From contig JAYKKT010000073.1 of NCBI GenBank assembly GCA_036023115.1, positions 18,585,001-18,649,000 of the forward strand: DNA of 64,000 nucleotides, given 5' to 3'. The notes beneath the pieces were generated by a model. That model was given only the letters and a program-made list of their open reading frames with translations. It had not been told where the DNA came from and ran no database searches. The DNA is from Brasenia schreberi. Its lineage: Eukaryota > Streptophyta > Magnoliopsida > Nymphaeales > Cabombaceae. Position numbers and translations under genes: made by a program. Positions 23,241-35,200 of the stretch are shown in pieces. Each line of letters begins with the position of its first letter. Position 1 is the stretch's first letter.

Positions 23241-23744
23241 TATCTTATATTGTAAATGAACCGGAGGATCTCCGATTCTGATTCTGGAGCCAGTTTGATC
23301 GATTCCAGTTACTGGCAGTTTCATTGTAGACCCACTGAACAACCTTCACCACATTGTGTCGTGTCGACACAACAAAGAGTCTCTCTCTTACACGTGAATG
23401 CAATTGGTGATGGAGGACCCCAAAACCTGAAGTACCAGCCTTGTACCTTAAAGTTGCATTCTACTCAATATTATTGATGAATATTGCTAAAGAGGACTTC
23501 TAGCATTCAGAAAGACATCGAGGTTGCCCATTACTAAAACTTCCATTCACAAGATACGTTATTTAACCTTAAATCTAGAGGGTATATTTGTGCGCATCTT
23601 AGTGTAGGAGTTCATGCAGAAGCGTTATCATAGATTATCAAATATGAGATATATGAATATATGCTCAGAGATGATTGGTAATTAATATACCCATGCAAAG
23701 ATTTGCTTTGTATGTAGATGCATGTACATAGGTACACGTGCATG

Positions 23745-23851
<107 letters not shown>

Positions 23852-24381
23852 TGATTTAGTCCTTCACGCCACGAACACTGCGCTCTCCTGTATACCCTTT
23901 TAAAAATACCTTTCCAAATTTGTCAATGAGACTGTTGTTGTACTTCTCAATGCACGAGTTCTCTCTCTTTTATATATATATATATATAGGATCGATATTT
24001 GATGTGCATGAATACACTACAATGATTGAGATTTAAATTTAAAAAACATAAAATTATATTTTTCTTTTTAAAATTTAAAAGTAACTTCTTGTCCACTATA
24101 TATAGCATAATAAATATACCATTCAATCATATGAATATCTAGACTTGGTGTATTAGTATATTGATAATGCATAATGCACTAAATCCAACTTCTTATATAT
24201 ATATATATATATAAGAAAACCAGATCTTGTCCACCTAATCTGTGCGCTCATTGCTTTTCAAGAACACGAGTGTAATTTAAATTTTTTAAGGGTTTTAAGA
24301 AAAGAAGAGAGCGCAATGTTATTACACTTGTACGCTGAAAAGAAACAGTCGAGGATGACAGTCTTAGGGGAGAGGATCCAA

Positions 24382-24382
<1 letters not shown>

Positions 24383-24437
<55 letters not shown>

Positions 24438-24666
24438 AGAATCCAATTGTTACATGTCCTCCACTAAGCTTCCTTCCACAATAAGTAGGGACGTGCAAAA
24501 CTTCTCGGAAGGTCACCTGTCCCCCAGTTTTATTCATGTTTGAATATACTTAACTTTGAAGTGTTATTGGACTGTATACTGGTGCTAGAAAGATTGCAGC
24601 CACGCGAAAATTCAAGAAGAAAGATGCTGCATGTAGACTTTCCCTCCCATGTGTTCAGAATTGGAT

Positions 24667-24703
<37 letters not shown>

Positions 24704-24817
24704 GGATTTTATCTTAAAAACCTCTGATACTATACAGGTATAACTTTCTAAATGATACTTATGTAAAAAAGAGAGCGTATGAACATGTATTGTCAGAGAG
24801 GTTTACAAATCTTATGT

Positions 24818-24862
<45 letters not shown>
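24383..24862. repeat. Cluster of (CT)n(AT)n and (TA)n microsatellites
   Basis: (CT)n followed by (AT)n at 24383-24437, (AT)n at 24669-24698 and (TA)n at 24823-24862, with smaller ones at 23971 and 24197. The intervening sequence holds no recognisable feature. Confidence 0.9.
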
Positions 24863-24863
<1 letters not shown>

Positions 24864-25114
24864 GTATATAGAGAGAGGGGTACAATCCCTTTCTAATACT
24901 CAATCCCTCTTTTTAAATGATATTGTTATGTTTGGAAGGCTGCCTCTACATACATCTTGAAGTTAAAGCTTTCCAGTTCCCGGCCGTTTGATCCTTTCTT
25001 GCATTGAGCCTCACACAGATTTTATATGATCATTCTAAGCTAAATGCTGTGCACGACACATTCTACTCTGTTTCGTTGCTTGGGGATGAGCTAATTGTTC
25101 TTTTTTTTCTGCAG

Positions 25115-25319
25115 CTATGCTCACCAGATCGCCGAGTTCTTTGAATTTGTCAAGAAAAAGCAACAGGTTCCCTTGAAACCTGGTGAAGAAGAAAGAGCTG
25201 GTAGTCAGCAGATAGTTCCACCTCATAAAGGAGATTTCTGGCCACCAGATAAAAATCCTTTCCACTCTTCTTCACTGAAGCCATTTGATTTTCAGCAAGC
25301 CTTGTCCTGTTACCTGTGG
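25115..25319 (+). CDS. Unrecognised exon-like segment
   Basis: A strong acceptor, (T)8CTGCAG at 25101-25114, opens a frame reading YAHQIAEFFEFVKKKQQV, then a Gly-Glu-Glu-Glu stretch, then PPHKGDFWPPDKNPFHSSSL. It runs to a possible donor, G|GTACAAGT, at 25319. The composition is protein-like (charged helix, then a Pro/His/Asp-rich loop). I do not recognise the family and found no partner exon on either side. It may be an exon of an uncharted gene, an exon shared with the DUF726 gene that starts 0.9 kb downstream, or a captured fragment. The opposite strand is also open here. Confidence 0.3.
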
Positions 25320-25964
25320 GTACAAGTCCTTTCAGGTTCTCAAGGATTTCTTTTTTATTTTTTGGGAAACTGATGTTCGCGGCACCATATTTGTGCACAA
25401 GAAAGTATCTAGTTATGGTGAATATATGCATGTTTTCTACTATACTGATATTGCTAATCATCTGCATTTTATTTTGGTGCCTGTGACATGTGCAAGTTGT
25501 ACTAGTTGCAATGGATGTATGCTATGTTTTCCGTTGATCTATCTTCTAAAGTTCTCTCTGCGATGTGTCTTGCTTGAATCTTTTTCATGGCTTGAAAGAT
25601 TAATTCTAAACAAAATCAAATCCAAATGAAGTGTGACACCTTCAGGTCCGATTCTACGCACCGTGTGGATCGCATGCGGGTGCTAATGACATGCAGTTGG
25701 TGTTGGTCACGAATGCTACCAGTTGAGCTAACTCTTTGGGTGCTGAATTTCTCATTTGATTCAAGGATTTGTTGGATTATAAGACCCATCCTTAAATCAA
25801 TTATGACACGATCTTAAATCCAGGATTTAGCTTAATGATTCTCTCATTTTGCACCCATAGTGGTTAGAGATTCTTGAATCCACAGTCCTATTGGGGCCTG
25901 TTTGAATCCGTGAAACGACGAACTCAGTTGCACAGGGGTTTACCCCACTTAACATGGTAAAAGG

Positions 25965-26070
25965 GCATCATGGATTTGGTTCTGGTTTTGGATCCGAGTT
26001 TGAGCCTGTGATCTCGATTATTTGGATTTGAAAGAACCATGTTCGATCCGAATCCGATACGTTTACAAGC
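25965..26070. repeat. GGTTCTGGTTTTGGATCCG-type dispersed repeat
   Basis: Short island of the same degenerate class as 2640-2880 and 22985-23240, ending 180 bases before the DUF726 start codon. The rest of 25320-26247 holds nothing else I can assign apart from the presumed promoter and 5' UTR of the DUF726 gene. Confidence 0.45.
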
Positions 26071-26247
26071 CCTACATTTTGAACACTTGGAAAGGCCGCG
26101 ACGTGCCTCGCCAAGTCATGCGGGCCCCACGCTTCAGGATCAACGGACTCGGTCTTGTTCAAATATCACAACGTCCGTCTTTTGGCGGAAACTTTTGCTT
26201 CAACCGTCTGAATTTTGATTCGCGCGCAGACGCGAGCACACACACAG

Positions 26248-29200
26248 ATGGCAGCGGTACGCTATCTGACAGCGACGGAGAGGTACGCAGCGGGGGGGCT
26301 CTTTGTCATTGCGTTGCGCCAGGTTCAGATCCACCAGACTTTGCCGTTGGGCCTTCGCCTTTCTGACGATCCACATGACGGGGATGTACATGGAGTTTCC
26401 GGTGGTCCAGAGACATCGGGATGTGAACCGGTGGAAAATCGGACGAAAAGTCTCTGGATTCACGAGTCCTGCGGTCTTCTCCATCCCGTCTTCAGGTTGT
26501 CCAGCTTCTCCATTCCGTGCAATTTCTTCCGAAGACTCTTGTTCCTCCTTATTTGTTGATTTCCTCTGTTTGATGTCGATCTTCGGATGGTTCGAAATGC
26601 AGGCGCTTGGACATCGATCCCCAAAAATGGCCTGGACTCGAGAAGGCAGGGGAAGTTTCCTCACCGAAGCATCAAATTGGAGATGTAAGCTTGATTGTTG
26701 TTGTCCTTTCTGTGTGGCGAACTTAAGGCTTATGCGTGTCTCCTGCAGTTGCGGATTCTAGATCCATCTTTAATTTCTTGCATGCTGCTTTGTGTGGAGA
26801 TGAAATATTTGGCGTTACTTGCTGCTTTCTTCGTGGTTCTGCTGTTAATTCGAATCACGAGGCGCTCTCGTTTGCTCCCTGGAAGGTGATGCGGTGGCGC
26901 TGGTGCATTTTCGTTCACGTAATTTCCGTATTAACTGCTAAGCAGTTTAACTATAACATTTCATTTTGAAATGGTACCTAAATGATGACGCCTAATGTTT
27001 AGGGTCACACTGCCGGAGTCTCTTGGCCTGAAAGTATACTGAATATACAGTTCGACTTGTCTTCGTACATACGTTACTATTGTTGGATTTGATTTACATT
27101 TAACGTTTAACGTGGATTAAATGCATATTAGTATGTATATTAGTATAAGTAAAAGTCGTAAAGTGTAAAAAGTAAAATATGAGGGACTTTTGCAATACAT
27201 GATTGAGAGACAAAGTTTAGTTCTTGTCCTTTTATATAATTGATAGCTGATTAATCTTAGTTTAAATAGTTTGGGAGGAAATGTTATATCGCACATGCTG
27301 GGCGGGGCTTGAGCTTGTAGTTTAGGTTTTGGTTTTTATCGATCTTTTTGCATGAAAAACTTTTGATCTAAGAGTCAAAATTTTTTCGATCACCTATGTT
27401 GCATGGATATGAGTACGGTATCAATACGAGTACGGGTATGAGGTACACAATTTTTAAAAAAACTAAGGTATAGGTACGTCACTATTAAAAAACATAATAA
27501 AAAATTAAATTTACATAAATATATATATATATATATATACATAATTATACAACATTATATATTTTAAAGAACATTCTAGTGTTTGAGAATAATTCTATTC
27601 TAACTATGAGAATGTCATTTATATTCTACTTCAAACTAAGAACATGGATATAGGCATATGCTAGTCTTTTGAGGTTCAATAGCGGTTGTTCACCAACATA
27701 AGAATTGCATTAAAACCACACTTTCCATTGCCCATAAACAATCAAACCGAGAAGCATTTCCTGTTACCAATCATGGTTCAATAGCGGCTCCCTTTACTTA
27801 AAAACATAAGAATCACACACTCAGTACAAGATACAACAATTTAACGACAGAGATTTCACCAACACAACAATTCAACCAACAACGCATTTACTCAACAGTC
27901 GTACTTAGAAGTTGTAGCCCAAAACTGTGATTTTTCATATTCCCAAATCCAGGAAACCACAACTGCAGAAGAAAACTACAAATGATGCCAAATGGAGATA
28001 TTTCCTTCAATAGGAATTCCTAGAATGCATAAAACCACACTTCAGTTTCAGATTGCTCGTGCTGAGCAAACCAACCATGTTACTATGAAATACACTTTTT
28101 CACACACCCAAATAGAGGAAACTCCAAGTAGCATAAGAAAAGCATAAACTAAGCAGAACCGACGCATTCTTCTTTATAGCATGAACGAAAATATTAAATT
28201 CACCTGATCGCTGAAGGACCTCCCGGCTTCGAGATCACCAAACATCATTGATTGGGATGGGATTGGAGCTCAAGACACTCGTACTTATCCCATACTTGGG
28301 TAGCGTACCGGTATATGCACACGCATATCGGTACGCCATTCGTGGTATGGGTACCTACCGAACATACTGATACCCGTACTCGTACCTGATACGAGTATGT
28401 CGCCAAAAAGGGCATACTCGTGCAACGTAGTTAATCACGAATATGGATAAGGTGAGGCGGTTCTGGATAAGGTGGGGTGGTAGAGGATAAGACGGGATAA
28501 TTGAGGATAAAGTGATGCGTCGTTTGGATCAGATCCATGACCCAAACACACACCTATGAATAGGTGATTAAGGGTCCTCCCTAAGCACGCAGTTCGCTCT
28601 TTCTCCTCTCTCTCTCTTCTCGTAGTCCTGCCTCTTTGCCCGTGGTTCTGTCCCTATGCCTGTGGGAGGTCCCTCTTTCTGCTCCAACCATAGGCGACTG
28701 AGGTGTGGTTGAGGTCGACTCGAAGCCAGGTATGTGCTCTTCGAGTTATGTGTGCGTTTTATCGTGAGAGTAAGGTGCAAACTCGCACATATAAGTTTAT
28801 GATTTTTCTTTTGTTTTTGTTTTTCATATGGCTTGATTATGACTTATTTTGAATATGCGGCTGTTGTTTATGATTGGGGCATGTTTATATTTGTTGCATA
28901 TTATGTTATTATGCATGTATGTCTATGGTTCTTTCTAAAAGTCTTGGAGAAATCACCTTTTACATGTCTACAATTGCTACTCTCCAAGCTAAGGTTGACC
29001 TAACCTTGATGCTGGAAAAATTTACCAGTTCATATTTTAAATGCTGGTAACAACGTATAAAAATTTGGTTAACCATGTTAGGGCTACATCTGTATATCAA
29101 GTCGGATTGTCCCCAACCTGATTATACTGACCCTAAAACCTCATAAAACCTCATATATAATCGCTGAGTGGAAGGAGAAGACACTTTGTGCCACTGTTGT

Positions 29201-32200
29201 ATTTTATCGGCACTTTCAAAAGTTTTATTTGATGTGTATAATTCTTTCTCTTCCACGACAACAAAAGATTTGTGGGCAGCCTTAGATCGGAAATACAATA
29301 CTGAAGACCTTGGTCTTGAAAAATATTTCGTGGTCAGGTTCCTTAAGTATCAAGTGGTAGAGAGGAAATCTGTGACCGAACAGGCCTACGAGTTTCATTT
29401 TTTATACCATGGTCTGAAGGAAGCCGAAATGGAACTTGCTGACAAGTTTATTGTTATGTCTATTATAGAGAAATTTCCAGTCTTGAGAGGGTTTTGGCCT
29501 AAATCGCAAGCAGACGAAAGATAAAATGACCTTTGATGATCTTATTATAGACATAACAATAGAAGAAGAGCATAGAAGTCAAAAACCCGTTATGCATTTA
29601 GACAACACCTTTAGGGTTAACCTGACGGTCGGAAAAAACAACCTAGTGATCATAAGGGAAAGCAGGCGAAGCATAAACCAAAAGTAAAGATAAAAAAAAT
29701 CCCTCAAAACAAACCGTGCTGGCTTTGTGGTCAGGTTGGACATAATCCAAGAAACTTACGACTGGTGAAGGAAGTCAACATAGTGGTAACTGCTCTACAT
29801 GCTAGTGATTGGTATCTATCCCTTAAACCCCATCTCCTTTCTATTTATGAGCTACAATATTGGATTGTAGACATTGGGACTAATGTGCACGTATGTGATG
29901 ACCAGTCTGTGGTTGTGTTTTATTAGGTCATATGTGGGTGAAGAGTGATCTTAGGGGATCATTCAACCCTTAAGTCAAGGGCGTGTGGAGTTAAGTTTTC
30001 TTCGGGAAATGTTCTAACTCTTGAGGGAGTTAGACACATTCCAACAATTTGCCGGAATATCCTAAGTGATACTGCTTTAGTTAGGGAGGGATTAAGGTTA
30101 GATTGTAAATGTAATAAAGTCGCTATTATACAATTTAGTACTAGGGTGTTTCTTTAGTAGGGCTATTTGTGTGATGTAGAGGATTTGTTTAAAATTCATG
30201 AAGAACCATTTTTTGATTCTTGTACGAATTTTAATGATAATAAAGTCTCTATTTCTGCTTTATATTCTTCTTCTTCTGTGTGCAATATTGAATCATCTGA
30301 TGTATGACATGCTGGGTTAGGTCATGTAAATCTTGATTCTATGAAAATAATGTTGAATTTAAATCTTATCCTTAAAATTGTCATAGATAAAAAACACAAA
30401 TATGATATATGTGTGCAAGCGAAGCAACCTAGGAAACCTTTCTATATGGTTGAAAAGAAATCCGAGATTTTGGATTTGATGCACACTGATATTTGTGAAT
30501 TCAATAAGATGATTACGAGGGATAACAGAAGATATTTTATCACGTTTATTGATGATTATAATAGATACTGTTATATTTACTTACTTAAAAGTAAAGATGC
30601 AGCTTTAAAAAAGTTTCAAATAATTAGAAATGAAGCACAAACACAAACAGGAAAGATACTTAAACGATGTTTTCCATGGTCCGCTTTAGTTAATATTTTC
30701 CATGTTTTTCGGTACTTGACTTCTAAAGCATATATTTATCTTGTTTACATAAAGTCAGCTTATAAAATAAAAAGCAACCTGAGGCAATTTTCAAGTAGAA
30801 ATTTGATTCCATCTCATTCATGCTAGTATTCATTGATCCGAAACTTTTGCCTTCTCATGGTCCGCTTGCTCACTTTTATCTTCTTTTATTGTATCTATTT
30901 GTAGTTTCTGAGTATGCTTTCAGAAGAAAAATGTGATAGAGCTTCTGAAACTTTGGACCAGTTACTCGCTTTGGCCAAATCCGTTGATGCTATAGTAATG
31001 AGTTCACAAAATGTTTCTGTACCACCTGAGTTCATGGAAAGAAAACTGGAAGATGTAAATGAGAAGGCTGATGGTATAGAAGAGGTTTCAAAAGTTGCGG
31101 CCGTGCCTTGTAAAGAATCAGAATTTCAAAATTCGCCGGTGAATACAGAAATTCTTGAAGCTCTGCATGAGGACATTATCGAAGCAAGGATGATAACCTA
31201 TCACTGTAAACTAGCAGTAATGTTTGAGCTTCTCTCAGCTTGTGTAGTTGATGCTTCTGATAGTGACAAGCAAGGCTGTAAACTAAGGAAGGGCTATGAC
31301 GCTCGTCATCGTGTTGCACTTCGCCTTTTGGCAGCACTGTTTGACATCAGGTGGAATAAAATGGTTTGTATCTTAAATATGATTTGGTGTTTGAGATAAT
31401 TTAAGAATTTTTCTCTTCTTTTCCATTAAAGCAGCTTCTGATAATTGTCCACATTTAGTAATGTAGCCTTGCCATTTTTATCAGTTATGTTAGTGGCACT
31501 TCTCTCCTCCCTTTTCCTTTTCTCGTGCATTTATGTTTAAAATGACAGATGGTGAAATCATTTGAACATTTTGCACATGTTTAATTGGGGAAATTTTATA
31601 ACATACCGTTTAGCTCCAATTCAATTACTGAACCAGACAAAAGAACTTGATTAGTCCCTCTAATAAAGAATAAGATGCAATGGATAGGTAGATATAAACT
31701 GGCAAGCTTTTGAAATCACAATCATAGTGATTCTTGTGCATTTTCCATGGAGATAGCCTTAAAGTCTGTTCCCAGAGGTGGATCTTCATTTAAGATTCAT
31801 AGACACCCTTCTCTTCAAATTGTATAGGCCATGGACTTGGATCTGTCAAACGATAAGAATGCCTTGGAGGTGAAATCATAAACAACTTTGCCAGGATTTA
31901 AATTTATCTATTGCAATATCATGTGCAAAGCACATGCAAATAATGGAGAGCAGTTTTAATATATCAGTTCTTTTCCATTATATTGTGAAATGGGAATGTA
32001 AAGTTGACTTCATATTCATAATGTAGAGTTATTTCTGAAGTTCATTCTATTATATTTCTTGTACTTAGGTTCTTATTTAATACTTTTAAAGTATTGAAGT
32101 GAACAACTTTGACAGGAAGCTTTGGAGTTAATCATTTCTTCGTCTTCAATGACTTCTGCAAAGGCCAATGAAGCTCAATCAGAAGTTGATAATAGTAATC

Positions 32201-35200
32201 ACAGTGAATGGTCCAAGTGGAAACAAGGTGGTATGATTGGCGCTGCTGCATTGACTGGAGGAACCTTGCTAGCGATAACTGGAGGTATCATTTTTGGGTG
32301 CTTTACAAATAATAAAGTTTTATACCATGTGGCAACTGTTGGGAAGTAATATCTCTGTGACGTTTTAGTTTCATTTTGTGTTTGACAGGTCTAGCAGCGC
32401 CAGCAATTGCAGCTGGCTTCAGTGCGTTGGCACCTACACTGGGTAGTGGATTTGCTGCTGTTGCTAGTGCTGCTGGGTCTGTTGCTGGATCTGCTGCCGT
32501 TGCAGCATCTTTTGGAGGTAGTGGAACATACTCTGCATTATCAATGTCTTTTCTGTTGGAGTTTCTATAAATTTTCCCAATCTTTTGGTCGTACCCAAAC
32601 CAAATAGGGCTGAGTTGTAACCTATTTGAATAGGGGTCAGATAATATTTCTCAGCTTGGGATGCTTTAGATATATACAGAGAAGCTTCCATCAGGCAATC
32701 TTAACTTTGATCATCATAGTGGAACCTTCTCTTTGATGTTTATGGATGGGAGGGGGCAACTGGCCTTGGTACTCTCGGGTCCTGTCATACATTGAATAAA
32801 AAGATACAACAACAATAACAACTAAGCCTTTTCCCATACTAGACGGGGTCGGCTACATGGATTCTTTGTTTCCACAGAGCCCTATTGAATAAAAAGATAA
32901 AAATACAAAAAAATAGAAAATACATCTTAACAAATATTAGCTCCTACATTTGATTATTTGTCCATGTGATAGAAGAGGTTGAGCTAATGGAATGAATAAC
33001 TATATCTGCTCTTGTTTTATGATGAAAATGGTATAAAGTACGGAAATGTTAACCTGACATAGGGGGTACTTATCTTCAGCCCATTATTTGTGCTTCTTTT
33101 AAGAATGTTTCATCATGGGCCAAGTATCCATGATTCTCACCTTCTTCCTATTTCATTGTATCCATAAAACAGTGCAAGAAACTTTATTCTGTTCTCCATT
33201 AACTTGTTTTCTGTATCTTTTACTCATTATAGCTTGATAATGATTTCATATACTCCCTGTTACAGATAGAAGCCCTAACGGTTGCATCTCTCTTCTATGG
33301 AATATAAAAAGGTACCAATAAATAAAGAACTAACACTAACCCTAAACCACCCAGTTAAGTAAAATAGCAATACGGTCCAGCTTAAAAGAAAGCAAATCTA
33401 ATATGGGTCCTTGAATAAATGTTACATTATGTAACTCCTCATTTTCCCCTTGGCATGCTATCCATCAAAAGTTTTCTGCTTGTATCCATTAACAACTAAT
33501 TCTATATCCTTCACCATTTTGCTGAAGTTCCATTTTATGTTCATTATTATACTCTAATTATTAGGTTCTGATTCAGCATTCTATTCATAAAGGCTTCACA
33601 CTCGTTATAGACTAAGTCTTTGAGACTCCTAATGCTTTTCCCATCTTTGTCTGCTATATTACTGCAGCTGCTGGAGCTGGCCTTGCTGGGAGCAAAATGG
33701 CTAGGAGAATTGGAGATATTGATGAATTTGAATTCAAAACCGTTGGTAAAAATCACAACCAAGGGGTAAGTTGCATCTTGAATGCTCTTTGGTTCAAATT
33801 AAATTACATTTAATGTGGTCACTTAGACACTCCATTGAGTTGATGTGACCTTTCTCTGCATGGTCATCTCCACGGGTTCATGTTCTGCTACTTTACCGTC
33901 TGTCAAATCTGTGTTGACATGGGAAACACTAAGGTCTTTCACACACAATCAAATGTGTGAAATTGTTCTGCTACTTATGTTGGTGCTACTATCAAATGAT
34001 ATACACCAGTCAAGTGCCTAGATTCAAATTTGATCATTTAATCACATTTAATGCCATTATTTGTAATATCCATGCATTAAATTTGGATAAATTATAGTTT
34101 AGGTCATTTTGAAGCGTCTTCCTCTCTATGAATTATATTGACTTTCTTAACTTGCCTGGATGTTTTTGACTTGGAGTTGGTTTTGGTGCCCGTAAACTAG
34201 GTCATAACTTGCCTTTTTTGGTCAGAAAGGAAAAAGCAAAGTCGTATGTCTACTACACTAGACTTTAAATCTTTATTTATAATAATACCAACTCCGTTTC
34301 GAGCTTTTTCCTTTCTTGAGTACCATAATTTAAAACTTGTATCCTCGATCTCCTTTGCCTTTTCTCCAACCCATTTGGCTCTTGTAAACATAGGATATGA
34401 ATCTTTCTTCGAATCATAGTATCTACCACCTCCATTAGATTATCGGATAATGTTTTGATATTTCAAGAACCAATACGAATCTTATTATCTAGGACTAGCT
34501 TCCTTATGCCCTCGCATCCATCCATATTAAAAATGCAAAAACCCTCTCTATAATTTATTCACTACATTGAGGCGATAATGTAGTGGGACTAACTTCTTTA
34601 CTCACACCCGTTCATGATGTGGGGGCTCTCTTTGCAATTGATTCACTACATCAAAGTGAAAATATAGAGGTCCTTACTTAATTTTCATTGCATTCAGGCT
34701 TTGCAGCATGTCACTAAGAGGGGACACCTAAACACAATGCTCATAATTTGTATAATCTATGGTATAAAAATTTGACAAAGTTTTATGCTGGTTGTCGGAA
34801 GCCTAACACAATCCTCCTCCTTTATCTAGGCTTGGGACCGGCCATGATGGGTGATACCTTACATGGGAGGAGTTATATAAGTGTATCTTGGAACAAAAAA
34901 ACGAATTTAAAGGAGATCACAGGACAATTTTATGGGTTCTCATGAACAATGTGAATGATTATATTAGAGATATCTTGGTCAACTTTACTAATGCCGAAGA
35001 AGCATGAAAATACTTAAAGAAATCCCATGTTTAAAGTGACGTGGTACATAGGATGGCATTACGTGATGTCATCACTAAGATAAGGAGACAAAGGGGTAAA
35101 TGAGTGCTATAGTGAATATTCCAATACTTGGAATCAATTAAATGGATATAAAAGAAGTGTATACAATGTCTTAGTGAAAGACAATGTGAAGAAAATGAAG

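Noticed and set aside
26200..26664. 154-codon minus-strand open frame over DUF726 exons 1-2
   Set aside because: It is the shadow of the real plus-strand exons, whose motifs and splice phases fit the family.
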